Shown here piece after piece: positions 41,309 to 50,069 of a stretch of DNA of 64,000 bases. This DNA comes from Verrucomicrobiaceae bacterium. GTDB lineage: Bacteria; Verrucomicrobiota; Verrucomicrobiia; Verrucomicrobiales; Verrucomicrobiaceae. Each line of letters begins with the position of its first letter. Positions within the stretch are counted from its first letter, which is position 1. A program made the position numbers and the translations under genes. The notes below the pieces were generated by a model. It did not search any database, had not been told where the DNA came from, and saw nothing but the letters and a program-made list of their open reading frames with translations. The stretch spans positions 868,001 through 932,000 of the forward strand of contig JABTUN010000002.1 of assembly GCA_015075365.1 (NCBI GenBank), in the 5' to 3' direction.

Positions 41309-41755
41309 ATGAACGACGACTTTGAAGACATTCAGCGCCTGATTCGGCTTAAAAGGCACGAATCACCTGGAGAAGGATTCACAGAGGAGTTCTTGAAGCG
41401 CTTTCACCAGCGCCAGCATGAAAAGGAACTGCGCCAATCAGCCCTGGACAGGCTGCTGGAACGCACGGCCGCCTGGTTTGAAGATCTGATGAGTCCACCG
41501 CGCTGGGCTCTCACCGGAGGTGCCGCGCTTGTCTTGGCAGCGGGTGCCTGGTTCTACATGTCCCCTGCCCCGGAAAATGGCGGCATGGCGGCGAAAGAGG
41601 CAGCCGATCCGGCAACAAAGCCACCGGCAACCAACGACACCAACAGGCCCAGCTACGACCCGAAGGCCATGCGCGCCAACGGCCAGCACGGCCCCGACGC
41701 ACAGAATGCCGCCCCCGCGCTGCATGACGGCTCCCAGGGCTCCCTGGAGCGCTAA
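41309..41755 (+). CDS. small membrane protein downstream of sigma factor, putative anti-sigma
   Basis: The 148-residue product has an acidic/basic cytoplasmic N-terminal helix region (1-68), a single transmembrane helix ('WALTGGAALVLAAGAWFYM', about 66-84) and a Pro/Asn/Ala-rich extracytoplasmic tail. No zinc-binding HxxxCxxC is present, so it is not a ZAS-type anti-sigma. The role is inferred from its position 33 bp after an ECF sigma gene. A different membrane sensor is possible. Confidence 0.65.
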   Translation: MNDDFEDIQRLIRLKRHESPGEGFTEEFLKRFHQRQHEKELRQSALDRLLERTAAWFEDLMSPPRWALTGGAALVLAAGAWFYMSPAPENGGMAAKEAADPATKPPATNDTNRPSYDPKAMRANGQHGPDAQNAAPALHDGSQGSLER

Positions 41756-41999
41756 GCGGCCGGAAAACTTCTCTTTGCCAGTCGGAGGAGCAGCGCCTAA
41801 ACTCAGCGCTGTTCATGGGAAAACCAGCCAACAGCCACCCGATCATCCGAATTATCAGCGGACACCTCAGCGCCTGACGCGGCCGGGGTTGTCCGTTTTC
41901 TTTTGATCTGGTGGCCGTGCCCTTGCGACAGCCCGCACGCACCCCGCGTCGTTTTTTCCTCCGGGCGGTCGCCTGCACACTCATCCCCATCCTTTTTCA

Positions 42000-43574
42000 A
42001 TGACTCCAGTCACCATCTACGACACCACCCTGCGCGACGGCACCCAGGGAACCGGCATCTCCTTCAGCACCCACGACAAAATCCGTGTGGCCGAAAAGCT
42101 CGACGATTTTGGCGTCCACTACATCGAGGGCGGCTGGCCCGGCTCAAATCCGAAGGACGCCGCGTTCTTCGAGGAAGCCGCGAAACGAAGCTGGAAAAAC
42201 GCGAAGATCACCGCCTTTGGCATGACCCGGCGCGGCAAAATGAAAGTGGAGGACGATCCGCAGGTCAAAATGCTGCTCGATGCGAAGACGCCTGCCGTGA
42301 CCATTGTCGGCAAAACATGGCCGTTGCACGTCACGGAGGTGTTCCAGGTCACTTTGGAGGAAAATCTGGCCATGATCGCCAACACGGTGGCCTATTTGAA
42401 AAAACACGGCCGCGAGGTGCTCTACGACGCGGAACACTTTTTCGACAGTTTCCGCGAAGATCCCGACTACTCGCTGAAAACCATCCAAGCGGCCTCCGAT
42501 GCGGGCGCGGACCTCGTGGTGCTCTGTGAGACGAACGGCGGCGCGCTGCCGGAATTCGTCGAGGAGGTCACGCGCAAGGCCATCGCGCATCTTGGGAAGC
42601 CCGTGGGCATTCACACGCACAATGACGGCGGCGTCGGCGTCGCCAATGCGCTTGCCGCCGTGCGCGCGGGCGCGTGCCAGGTGCAGGGCACCATCAACGG
42701 CTACGGCGAGCGCGTCGGGAACTGCAATCTCGTCACCGTGATGCCCAACTTGCAGATCAAGATGGGCATTCCGCTGGGCATCGACCTCACGCGCCTGCGC
42801 GAGCTCGCGCACTTCGTCGATGAACTCGCCAACGTGCCACATGACATCCGCGCGCCGTATGTGGGCCTGGCCGCCTTCACGCACAAAGGAGGGCTGCATG
42901 TGCATGCCGTGCAGAAACTCGCCCGCACCTACGAGCACGTCGATCCGGCGCTCGTCGGCAACCAGCGCATCATCACCATCTCGGACATGAGCGGCCAGTC
43001 CAATGTGCTCGTGAAGGCGGAGGGCATGGGCTTCAAGTTCGCCAAGGGCGCGCCCGAGGTGCAGGCCATTCTTTCGGAAGTGAAGCGCCTCGAAAGCGAA
43101 GGCTACGAGTTCGAGGCCGCGGAGGCATCGTTCGAGATGCTGATCCGCAGGCAGCTCGGCCAGCACCAGCCGGTCTTCAACCTCATCGAATACCACTCCA
43201 CGCACCGCTTCCGCGGAGGCGACCACGGATTCGAGACCTGCGAGGCCACCGTGAAGATCGAACTGGGTGGAAAACCCGTTTACACGGTCGATGAAGGCGA
43301 CGGCCCGGTGAACGCGCTCGACAACGCGCTGCGCAAGGCCCTGCTGCCAGCCTTTCCCGCCATCGGCGGCATGCGCCTGCTGGATTACAAGGTGCGCATC
43401 ATCGACGGCGGCGCAGGCACTGCGGCGAAGACCCGCGTGCTCGTCACCAGCACGGACGGAAACGCCACCTGGTCCACCGTCGGCGTAAGTTGCAACATCA
43501 TCGACGCGAGCTGGAGAGCCCTCGTGGATGGCATCGAGTACTTTTTGAGCAAGCAGCGTCCGCAGGCAGCCTGA
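42000..43574 (+). CDS. cimA: (R)-citramalate synthase
   Basis: The 524-residue DRE-TIM metallolyase condenses acetyl-CoA with pyruvate to citramalate, the first step of threonine-independent isoleucine synthesis. The catalytic start is 'IYDTTLRDGTQGTGISFSTH'. The metal-binding HxH is in 'VGIHTHNDGGVGVANALAAV', with 'GTINGYGERVGNCNLVTVMP'. The C-terminal LeuA-type regulatory domain follows from about residue 390 ('VNALDNALRKALLPAFP', 'GNATWSTVGVSCNIIDASWR') and provides isoleucine feedback. The 'FTHKGGLHVHAVQK' loop also matches the CimA/LeuA-like subgroup. About 244 bp of non-coding DNA precedes it. Confidence 0.92.
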   Translation: MTPVTIYDTTLRDGTQGTGISFSTHDKIRVAEKLDDFGVHYIEGGWPGSNPKDAAFFEEAAKRSWKNAKITAFGMTRRGKMKVEDDPQVKMLLDAKTPAVTIVGKTWPLHVTEVFQVTLEENLAMIANTVAYLKKHGREVLYDAEHFFDSFREDPDYSLKTIQAASDAGADLVVLCETNGGALPEFVEEVTRKAIAHLGKPVGIHTHNDGGVGVANALAAVRAGACQVQGTINGYGERVGNCNLVTVMPNLQIKMGIPLGIDLTRLRELAHFVDELANVPHDIRAPYVGLAAFTHKGGLHVHAVQKLARTYEHVDPALVGNQRIITISDMSGQSNVLVKAEGMGFKFAKGAPEVQAILSEVKRLESEGYEFEAAEASFEMLIRRQLGQHQPVFNLIEYHSTHRFRGGDHGFETCEATVKIELGGKPVYTVDEGDGPVNALDNALRKALLPAFPAIGGMRLLDYKVRIIDGGAGTAAKTRVLVTSTDGNATWSTVGVSCNIIDASWRALVDGIEYFLSKQRPQAA

Positions 43575-43632
43575 TGCCGCGCCCTTCCCCGAGGGCTTGC
43601 GTGTGGATGGCGGCTTGGCAGAGTTGGAACTC

Positions 43633-44745
43633 ATGGCATCCCGGTTCAAAGTCTTGAAGGTTCTGGAAGAATCCACCACCAGCACGCTAAAGCTGGTGCG
43701 GGATGCGCATTTGAAGAGCGACTTCCTGCAGCGGCGATTCAAGACGACCGACGCGGCCGAGATCCAGGGCCTGCGCAACCTGTTCGCGCAACTGGCACCG
43801 CTGGACAGCCCGCGGCTGGAGCGGATCGTGGAGGCCGAGTGTGACGAGAAGGGCTTTTACGTCCTCACGCCCGCGCCGCTGGAGGGCGTGACGCTCACCG
43901 AGATGCTCCAGCGGGGTCCGCTCTCGATCGAGGAATTTGAGGTGCTGGCCGGACAGTTGCTGGAGGCGCTGGAGGTGGTGCATGACCAGGCCATCGTGCA
44001 TGGGACGCTGACGCCGGAGTGCGTGCGCATCCGGGGCGTGACACCGGCGCAGTGGCAGGTGTGCCTGGGGGGATTTGGCATCGGTTTCGCCGCGAAGGGC
44101 GCGGAGGTGGAGCAGCAAGTGGCTGCCTACCGCTGCGCGGCACCGGAGCAGTGGCAGAAAACACCCGCGCGGCGGCGCACGGACATCTATTCGCTCGGAT
44201 GCGTGCTGTACGAGGCCCTGGCCGGGCGCCCCGCCTTCCAATCCCGCACGCTGAAGGAGCTGCGCGCGAAGCACATCGCCCACGATTTGCCGGACCTCTT
44301 CAAACTGGCCCCGCATGTGCCACGCTGGATGTGTGACTGGGTGATGAGCCTGATCGTGACGGACACCGAGGCACGCCCGCGCAAGGCCGCTGTCGCGCGC
44401 GAGATGTTCCTGCAACGGGAGTCGCTGGATGTGCCGGTGACGCCTGCATTCGCGCCACCGGAGAGGCCCGTGGTCCCATCCGCCGTTTCCACGCCGGTGA
44501 TGCTGCCGGTGAACCAGCCGGCACGTCATGCCACGGCCAGCACCATCCCCATCGCGGTGGGGCCGCAGGTGGGCAAGCCGCCGCCAGCCCCTCGCCGGCC
44601 GGTGCCCGTGCCAACCGCACCCCGCAAGCCGACGGCCCGGAAGTTCTCGCAGCAGCCCACGACCACCGCATGGTGGCGGCGCCCGTGGATCATCGCTGTG
44701 GCGGCGATCGTGCTGGTGCTGCTATGGTGGCTGATGACAAGATGA
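43633..44745 (+). CDS. tail-anchored Ser/Thr pseudokinase
   Basis: The 370-residue protein has a protein-kinase fold at about residues 5-260: 'IEEFEVLAGQLLEALEVVHD', 'AAPEQWQKT' (APE) and 'RTDIYSLGCVLYEALAGRPA' (DxWSxG-type). Catalytic residues are missing: HRDxKPxN is 'HGTLTPECV', DFG is 'LGGFG', and no VAxK lysine or Gly-rich loop is visible. A Pro-rich linker leads to a C-terminal transmembrane helix ('WIIAVAAIVLVLLWWLM'), giving a tail-anchored topology with the kinase domain in the cytoplasm. A signalling scaffold role is inferred. ATG 43633 was chosen because it begins the first kinase strand. Confidence 0.85.
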   Translation: MASRFKVLKVLEESTTSTLKLVRDAHLKSDFLQRRFKTTDAAEIQGLRNLFAQLAPLDSPRLERIVEAECDEKGFYVLTPAPLEGVTLTEMLQRGPLSIEEFEVLAGQLLEALEVVHDQAIVHGTLTPECVRIRGVTPAQWQVCLGGFGIGFAAKGAEVEQQVAAYRCAAPEQWQKTPARRRTDIYSLGCVLYEALAGRPAFQSRTLKELRAKHIAHDLPDLFKLAPHVPRWMCDWVMSLIVTDTEARPRKAAVAREMFLQRESLDVPVTPAFAPPERPVVPSAVSTPVMLPVNQPARHATASTIPIAVGPQVGKPPPAPRRPVPVPTAPRKPTARKFSQQPTTTAWWRRPWIIAVAAIVLVLLWWLMTR

Positions 44746-44841
44746 GATGAATGACCCGCCGGACGGGTGTCGCACAACGGCACCACGAACATTCAACATC
44801 GAACATCTTGCGTGCGGCGGCACCTTCGCGGACACTTGCGC

Positions 44842-46047
44842 ATGTCGATGTTTGAAGACCAGCCGGACAAGCAGGTGGACTGGGGCCAGCGCGGCTCACA
44901 GGTGGTGCTGACGCTGGCGAGCCTGTTCATCGTGCTGGCGGGAATGAAGATCGCCGCGAACCTGCTGCTGCCGGTGGTGTATGCCTTTTTCCTGGCGGTG
45001 CTGAGCTACCCGATGGTGCGCTTCTTGAGGCGGAAACGCTGGCCGACGCCGCTGGCGCTGGGCTTGACCATGTTCATGAACCTGGCCGTGCTGGCAGGGC
45101 TGATCACACTCGCGGTGCGGCTATGCATCAGCTTTTACGGCGACCTGCCGCGCTATGTGAAGGGCCTGGCCGCGAAGATCGGCGAGATGGCGATGTGGCT
45201 GGAGCAGCAAGGATTGGCCGGTGCCAAGGCGGAGACCGACCGATTCTTTGACTGGAACAACATGATCGACTGGATCACGCGCGGCAATGTGATGAGCAGC
45301 CTCGGCGCGATGCTGGGCAGCACCTTTGGCGTGCTGGGCACGGTGTTCGCGGGCCTGGTGATCATCCTCCTGCTGATGATGTTCATCCTGATGGAGGCAC
45401 AGGGCACGCGACGGAGGCTGCTGGCGGTGAAACTGTCCGGCGGACCTGATTTCACCGGTCTGCTGCGCTCGGCGGACGACATCCAGAAGTACCTTGGCGT
45501 GAAGACGCTCATCAGCGCGCTCACGGGCGTGCTGGCGGGCGTTCTATGCTGGTTCTTCGACCTTCAATACCCGCTGCTGTGGGCGATCCTGGCCTTTGTG
45601 TTCAATTTCGTGCCTGCGGTGGGATCAACAGCGGCCTCGCTGCCGGCGATCGCAGAGGCATTCGTGCAGCACGGGCCGGCGCATGCCGCCGTGGTGGCTA
45701 TTGGCTATGGAGGGATCAATTTCTGCCTGGACAACTTTGTGCAGCCGCACCTGCTTGGAAACCGTTTTGGCATCTCGCCCCTGGTGGTGATCCTCTCGGT
45801 GATTTTCTGGGGCTGGCTGTGGGGGCCACTGGGGATGTTTCTGGCAGTGCCGCTCACGATGGTGATCAAGGTCATTCTCGACAACAGCGAGGAATTCCGC
45901 TGGCTGTCCGTGGCGATGGCGAAGAAGAAAGTGCGCCGCGGTGAGGTGGAGGTGGCCGGATATGACCTGCATCTGGCCGAGGGTGAGACGATCGGCAGCG
46001 GAGCGGCCACGGAAATGCCCGGCATGGGCAAACGGCCCGATTCGTGA
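44842..46047 (+). CDS. AI-2E family permease (PerM/YdiK-type)
   Basis: The 401-residue membrane protein has about eight helices. Signatures include 'NLLLPVVYAFFLAVLSYPMV', the family's central extracytoplasmic helix-rich segment (130-190), 'ALTGVLAGVLCWFFDLQYPL', 'AFVFNFVPAVGSTAASLPAI' and 'LGNRFGISPLVVILSVIFWG'. AI-2E family proteins are transporters of diverse solutes; the original autoinducer-2 assignment does not hold for most members. The MSMFEDQPDKQ start was used; the upstream in-frame residues include the iterated ATTCAACATCGAACATC repeat. Converges on thiH with 15 bp between stops. Confidence 0.88.
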   Translation: MSMFEDQPDKQVDWGQRGSQVVLTLASLFIVLAGMKIAANLLLPVVYAFFLAVLSYPMVRFLRRKRWPTPLALGLTMFMNLAVLAGLITLAVRLCISFYGDLPRYVKGLAAKIGEMAMWLEQQGLAGAKAETDRFFDWNNMIDWITRGNVMSSLGAMLGSTFGVLGTVFAGLVIILLLMMFILMEAQGTRRRLLAVKLSGGPDFTGLLRSADDIQKYLGVKTLISALTGVLAGVLCWFFDLQYPLLWAILAFVFNFVPAVGSTAASLPAIAEAFVQHGPAHAAVVAIGYGGINFCLDNFVQPHLLGNRFGISPLVVILSVIFWGWLWGPLGMFLAVPLTMVIKVILDNSEEFRWLSVAMAKKKVRRGEVEVAGYDLHLAEGETIGSGAATEMPGMGKRPDS

Positions 46048-46062
46048 CTGTTTCACAAGGGC

Positions 46063-47193
46063 TCAGGCCGCCAAAATGGCGGGGTCCCAGTCCTTCCACA
46101 CGGCATCGAGTCCTCGTGAGCGCAGCATCTCGGCCACAGATCCCGGAGAACGCCCGTCGGCGATGCCGAACTGCCCCTCGGCGCGGCTGGACTCCTCCCT
46201 GGATTCGATCTCCACGCGGCGTCCGCGCACTGTGAGGTGCAGATCCTCATTTCCCGCGCCGGTGTAGCCGCCTGGTTCTGTGTGGCTGCCGGCGCTCATC
46301 ATCGTGACGCCCAAGGGTGCCAGCGCGTCCCGCAGCGCGGCTGGCTCCCGCGTGCTGAGCACGATGCCGACCTCTGGAAAGGTGAGGCGGAAGGCGCAGA
46401 TCGTCTGCACCAGAGCCCAGTCGGGAAAATCGGTCATCGGACGGAACCCGCCAGCTGCGGGGCGCAGGCGCGGAAAGGCCACGGTGAACGTGGACTTCCA
46501 GCAGTGCCTGTGAAGATGCTCCAGATGCGCCGCCAGCCGCAGGGCCTCCAGACGCCAGTCACTGAGTCCGAACAAAGCGCCGATGCCGATGCGCCGGAAA
46601 CCGCCCTCATAGCCACGCTCCGGGCAGGCGAGACGCCAGTCGAAGTCCTTCTTGGGCCCGGCGGTGTGCATGTCCTGATACACCTTCCGATCATATGTTT
46701 CCTGATACACGACCAGGCCCTCCGCACCGGCCTTGACCATGCGCTCATACTCCGGTGCCTCCATGGGGCCGACCTCGATGCCTATTGTAGGCACGAAATC
46801 CCGCAGCGCGCGGATACAGTCTTCCAGATAGCCCTCACTGACAAAGCGCGGGTGCTCGCCCGCGACGAGCAGAATGTTCCGGAAGCCCTGCTGCACAAGA
46901 TGGCGCGCCTCACGCACGACCTGGTCCACGGTGAGCGTGACGCGCAGGATGGCGTTGTTGTCGCGCGAGAAGCCGCAGTAGCTGCAGTTGTTCACGCATT
47001 CATTCGAGACGTAAAGCGGGGCGAAGAGGCGCATCACGCGTCCGAACTGCCGGCGGGTGACGATCTGGGACTCGCGCGCCATCGCTTCGATCTGCGCAGG
47101 TCCCTTCGGCTCCAGCATCGCCGCAAAGCGCTCCATGAGCGGCGATTTGCGCGCGGGCAGCGCGTCGAGCACGGGAATGAAGGTCGTAGGCAT
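46063..47193 (-). CDS. thiH: 2-iminoacetate synthase ThiH
   Basis: The 376-residue radical-SAM enzyme cleaves tyrosine to dehydroglycine for the thiazole ring of thiamine. The SAM cluster motif C66-x3-C70-x2-C73 is in 'SNECVNNCSYCGF'. Other landmarks are 'GFRNILLVAGEHPRFVSEGY', 'GLVVYQETYDRKVYQDMHTA', 'GIGALFGLSDWRLEALRLAA', 'FPRLRPAAGGF' and 'MMSAGSHTEPGGY'. ATG 47193 was chosen; the 89 upstream in-frame codons are not protein-like. It is divergent from rpoZ. No THI-box is visible upstream, unlike thiC. thiG is absent from the window. Confidence 0.95.
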   Translation of the reverse strand: MPTTFIPVLDALPARKSPLMERFAAMLEPKGPAQIEAMARESQIVTRRQFGRVMRLFAPLYVSNECVNNCSYCGFSRDNNAILRVTLTVDQVVREARHLVQQGFRNILLVAGEHPRFVSEGYLEDCIRALRDFVPTIGIEVGPMEAPEYERMVKAGAEGLVVYQETYDRKVYQDMHTAGPKKDFDWRLACPERGYEGGFRRIGIGALFGLSDWRLEALRLAAHLEHLHRHCWKSTFTVAFPRLRPAAGGFRPMTDFPDWALVQTICAFRLTFPEVGIVLSTREPAALRDALAPLGVTMMSAGSHTEPGGYTGAGNEDLHLTVRGRRVEIESREESSRAEGQFGIADGRSPGSVAEMLRSRGLDAVWKDWDPAILAA

Positions 47194-47364
47194 GAACGGA
47201 GGCGTCTTGGGAAGAGGGGGAAGGCTGGTTAGCAGGTACACGGACAAAATCCAGCGCCGGGAACGCGGATTGACGGGGCGGTGAAAGGAGCATCTTTCCG
47301 TTTGCCTCCGGGGCCGGGACTGATACTCTCCCCGCCCCCGTAACCCCAGCCCCAAGCACCTGCC

Positions 47365-47568
47365 ATGAGAGCCGATCTGGTTGAACAAGCCGCCCAAGTC
47401 ATCAAAGACCCGCCCATTCTCATCAATCTCGTCTCGAAGCGAGTCCGCCAGTTCTCCCAAGGGCGCTCGCCGCTCGTGGAACGCCGTCCCAGCCTGCGCG
47501 AAGCAGACCTGGCCCTGATGGAGATTATCCAGGGGAAGATCACCGCGAAGGATCTGGACGGGAACTGA
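47365..47568 (+). CDS. rpoZ: DNA-directed RNA polymerase subunit omega
   Basis: The 67-residue omega subunit shows 'PILINLVSKRVRQFSQGRSP', the conserved helix that contacts beta-prime, and 'EADLALMEIIQGKITAK'. It helps fold beta-prime and assemble the polymerase core. The protein is short but within the family range. An intrinsic terminator follows 26 bp after the stop. Divergent from thiH across 171 bp, so promoters for both lie in that gap. Confidence 0.9.
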   Translation: MRADLVEQAAQVIKDPPILINLVSKRVRQFSQGRSPLVERRPSLREADLALMEIIQGKITAKDLDGN

Positions 47569-47594
47569 TCAACCGGCGCCCGATTTTTTTTGAG

Positions 47595-47626
47595 GCCCGT
47601 GTTTCCCTGCGAAACACGGGCTTTTT
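47595..47626 (+). terminator. rho-independent terminator of rpoZ
   Basis: An 11-bp perfect stem GCCCGTGTTTC / GAAACACGGGC with a 5-base loop (CCTGC) is followed by CTTTTTC. A preceding A/T-rich GATTTTTTTT stretch lets it also act on the opposite strand, at the end of ruvC. Confidence 0.93.
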
Positions 47627-47647
47627 CATGCCCGCGCCATGCTCCGG

Positions 47648-48202
47648 TCAAACCCGCCGCGCCTCGCGCTCTGTCGCACGCAGGGCGCTCATGCTCTGAA
47701 AATGCGTGATGGCCACCGCCAGCGCGTCCGCCGCATCCGTCGGCGGTGTCTCGCGCAGGCGCAGGAGGGAGCGGATCATGAAGGCAACCTGCTCCTTTTG
47801 CGCGGCACCGCGGCCCACGGCGGCCTGTTTCACCTCCCGCGGCGCGTATTCATAGATGGGCAGCCCGTGCTCCGCCGCGGCGATCAAGGCCGCGCCGCGC
47901 GCCGTGCCCAGCACGATGGCCGTTTTGTAACTCTGAACAAAAATGGTGGACTCGATGGCGCAGACCGTGGGTGAATGCTGGCGGATGACATCGCTCAACT
48001 GCTGGCGAATCGCCACCAGGCAGCCGCTGGGCAACAAAGCCGGTTTGTTGTGGATGACACCCCACGTCACCGCGTGCATGGCGGGCCCATTCCCCTCCAC
48101 GACGGCGTATCCGGTCTTGCGCAACGCGGGGTCGATGGCAAGAACGCGCTCGACCTCCGCCCGCGCGGGCGGGGTGGGGCTGCTACGAATCACACGCGCC
48201 AT
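47648..48202 (-). CDS. ruvC: Holliday junction resolvase RuvC
   Basis: The 184-residue RNase-H-fold nuclease cleaves Holliday junctions during recombination. Acidic metal ligands are visible: Asp in 'VLAIDPALRKTGYAVVEG', Glu in 'VCAIESTIFVQSYKTAIVLG', and Asp residues in 'TPPTDAADALAVAITHF'. 'TARGAALIAAAEHGLPIYEY' and 'PREVKQAAVGRGAAQKEQVA' are standard RuvC segments. No ruvA or ruvB is adjacent. It converges with rpoZ through the shared terminator region. Confidence 0.95.
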   Translation of the reverse strand: MARVIRSSPTPPARAEVERVLAIDPALRKTGYAVVEGNGPAMHAVTWGVIHNKPALLPSGCLVAIRQQLSDVIRQHSPTVCAIESTIFVQSYKTAIVLGTARGAALIAAAEHGLPIYEYAPREVKQAAVGRGAAQKEQVAFMIRSLLRLRETPPTDAADALAVAITHFQSMSALRATEREARRV

Positions 48203-48226
48203 GCGGAGAGGAGGAGAGATGTACGG

Positions 48227-48709
48227 TCAACGACGCCGCGAGGGCGAGGAGAGCTGGCCGCCGATGTGGAAGAGCTTGTCGAGCGAGATGGCCCCGGAGC
48301 CAAACAGCAGCAGCGTGAAGGTGATCAGGGCATAAAGCCACGCCGCCTCCACATGCACCGATCCCACCCTTTGCAGCATGATCAGCGCCGTGATGACGAC
48401 CGGCAGGAACACGATGGCGAAAAAGCGCGTCAGGAAACCCAGCGTCCACCCCAGTCCCACGGCGGCCACCACGAGCGCCACCGCAGGAGCGGTCAGGTGC
48501 GCATACGGGACACCGTTGTCAGCAAAAAGGCGCGCCCAATCCCATTCCTGCTCGTTCCACAAAAAGTGGTAGGCACCAGTCACCGCGGCGATTCCATGCC
48601 GCGTGAGCAGCAGTACACCCGTGCCCATGCGCAGCACGACGATGGTTTTGAACAGACCGCTCCACGGGTTTTGGTTCGCGGCGGGATTCTCTCCGTAGTA
48701 TTCGATCAT
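48227..48709 (-). CDS. DoxX-family membrane protein
   Basis: The 160-residue protein has four hydrophobic helices, starting with 'GLFKTIVVLRMGTGVLLLTR' and ending with 'YALITFTLLLFGSGAISLDK', the DoxX-type 'GxG-xSLD' close. DoxX members associate with oxidative-stress responses or with terminal oxidases; function here is not assigned. The MIEYYGEN start (48709) was chosen and an upstream Arg/Ser-rich extension rejected. It follows the SLBB lipoprotein gene by 28 bp on the same strand and precedes ruvC by 24 bp. Confidence 0.8.
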   Translation of the reverse strand: MIEYYGENPAANQNPWSGLFKTIVVLRMGTGVLLLTRHGIAAVTGAYHFLWNEQEWDWARLFADNGVPYAHLTAPAVALVVAAVGLGWTLGFLTRFFAIVFLPVVITALIMLQRVGSVHVEAAWLYALITFTLLLFGSGAISLDKLFHIGGQLSSPSRRR

Positions 48710-48737
48710 GGATGACGGCAGCGGATGGCTTGGGTGC

Positions 48738-49418
48738 TCAAATGTCCGGCGAAAGGATGATGATGTCCCCCGCGCGCAGGCTCCACTGCTCGTCAGCCCA
48801 TTCCATGGAGGTAAAGAAGCGGCGCGCTCCATCGCGGCTGATGTAAACGCCACGCGCCGTCGAGCCGAGACGGCGTCCACCGGAAACGGTCACCGCTTGC
48901 TTGACCGTCACGTCCTCAAAAGCCGGAATGTATTCAGGAGCCTGCACATCCCCCTGCACGCCGATGAGCGGCGTGTTTTCGACGGAGATCAAATGGACGG
49001 TCACCGGCCGAGTGGTGCGGCCGGCCACACGGAAGGCTGCGCCGATGGCATCCATGGCCTGCGGAAGCTGCTTGCCGGCCACACGTGCGCTGCCCACCTC
49101 CCCCAGGTCCACCAGGCCCTCCTCGTTAACCATGGTGATGCCCCGATACACGCGGGACGGGCTGCGCGTGCCCTCGTAGACCTCCAGGCGCAGGGTGTGC
49201 CCGGTGGAAAGCGGCTGGCGGGAATTGAAAGGGACCTCCGGGTCTGACGCGTCCACTCGATCCGAGTCAGGCATGCCCGGGATCAGCTTGGCGACATCAC
49301 TCATTTTCGGCAGACGCGGAACAGGGATGTGGGAGGCGACGTTTTTGACGGTGCCGCAGGCGGGCAGCAGGCCCAGAACGGCGATGGAAAGCAGGAGGCA
49401 ATGACTGGAAACTCGCAT
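48738..49418 (-). CDS. polysaccharide-export (Wza-like) SLBB lipoprotein
   Basis: The 226-residue lipoprotein has a signal with lipobox 'LGLLPAC', then a poly_export-like region ('LSTGHTLRLEVYEGTRSPSR', 'EEGLVDLGEVGSARVAGKQL') and an SLBB domain ('IGVQGDVQAPEYIPAFED', 'VTVSGGRRLGSTARGVYISR'). It closes with 'LRAGDIIILSPDI'. The protein is shorter than Wza and has no extended C-terminal helix, so it may be a partial exporter accessory. No capsule cluster is adjacent. The MRVSSHC start (49418) was selected because it gives a proper lipoprotein signal. Confidence 0.85.
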   Translation of the reverse strand: MRVSSHCLLLSIAVLGLLPACGTVKNVASHIPVPRLPKMSDVAKLIPGMPDSDRVDASDPEVPFNSRQPLSTGHTLRLEVYEGTRSPSRVYRGITMVNEEGLVDLGEVGSARVAGKQLPQAMDAIGAAFRVAGRTTRPVTVHLISVENTPLIGVQGDVQAPEYIPAFEDVTVKQAVTVSGGRRLGSTARGVYISRDGARRFFTSMEWADEQWSLRAGDIIILSPDI

Positions 49419-49535
49419 GGCGGCGGTCGGAGAACGCGGTGAATGAGCATTTATGATGGCGGCTGCCTCCGAAGCTGGCAAGAGCCTTTCGCGCGTGCTT
49501 GATTGCCAGTCTGATCCGCCCATACAGTCCAGGCC

Positions 49536-50048
49536 ATGCCTGCCGCGCTTCGAATGTTGTCTGTCCTGATCGCCGCCCTCGCCCTGTGCCAGTGCTCCTC
49601 GGGCAAAAAAAGCTGGGAGTACAAGTATGTGCCCGGCAAGACGGCCATCATCATCCACGGCAAGGCCGTCCCGCCTGCCGACGCTCCAGAGCCGGTGCTG
49701 CGGGCCATCAACGCCGGCAACCGCATCTGTGACAAGCCCTACCGCCGTGGCGGCGGTCATGCACGCTTCGAGGACAGCGCCTATGACTGCTCCGGGACCA
49801 TCTCTTATGTCCTTCACGCCGCGGGGAAGCTCGACTCCCCCGCCCCGTCCGGCTTTTTCCGCAAGTACGGCGAGCGCGGCGAAGGGAAATGGATCACCGT
49901 TTACGCACGCAGCGGCCATGTCTTCGCGGAGATCGCGGGCCTGCGCCTCGACACCGGCTACAATGATCGCGACAGCGACGGTCCGCGCTGGACCGACCGC
50001 AAACGCCCTATCAAAGGCTTCACCGTCCGCCATCCCAAGGGACTCTGA
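49536..50048 (+). CDS. NlpC/P60-like cysteine peptidase lipoprotein
   Basis: The 170-residue protein has a lipoprotein signal ('LSVLIAALALCQCSS'). It then shows 'AYDCSGTISYVLHAAGKL', the catalytic Cys of the papain-like NlpC/P60 fold (DCSG), and 'ITVYARSGHVFAEIAGLRLD' with the His (SGHVF). These enzymes cleave peptide bonds in peptidoglycan stems. The domain is compact. Divergent from the SLBB lipoprotein; 21 bp upstream of rppH on the same strand. Confidence 0.85.
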   Translation: MPAALRMLSVLIAALALCQCSSGKKSWEYKYVPGKTAIIIHGKAVPPADAPEPVLRAINAGNRICDKPYRRGGGHARFEDSAYDCSGTISYVLHAAGKLDSPAPSGFFRKYGERGEGKWITVYARSGHVFAEIAGLRLDTGYNDRDSDGPRWTDRKRPIKGFTVRHPKGL

Positions 50049-50069
50049 TCATCCGGCCCGCTCCACTGC

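Noticed and set aside
46063..47364. TPP riboswitch upstream of thiH
   Set aside because: No CUGAGA or ACCUGAU core could be found between thiH and rpoZ.
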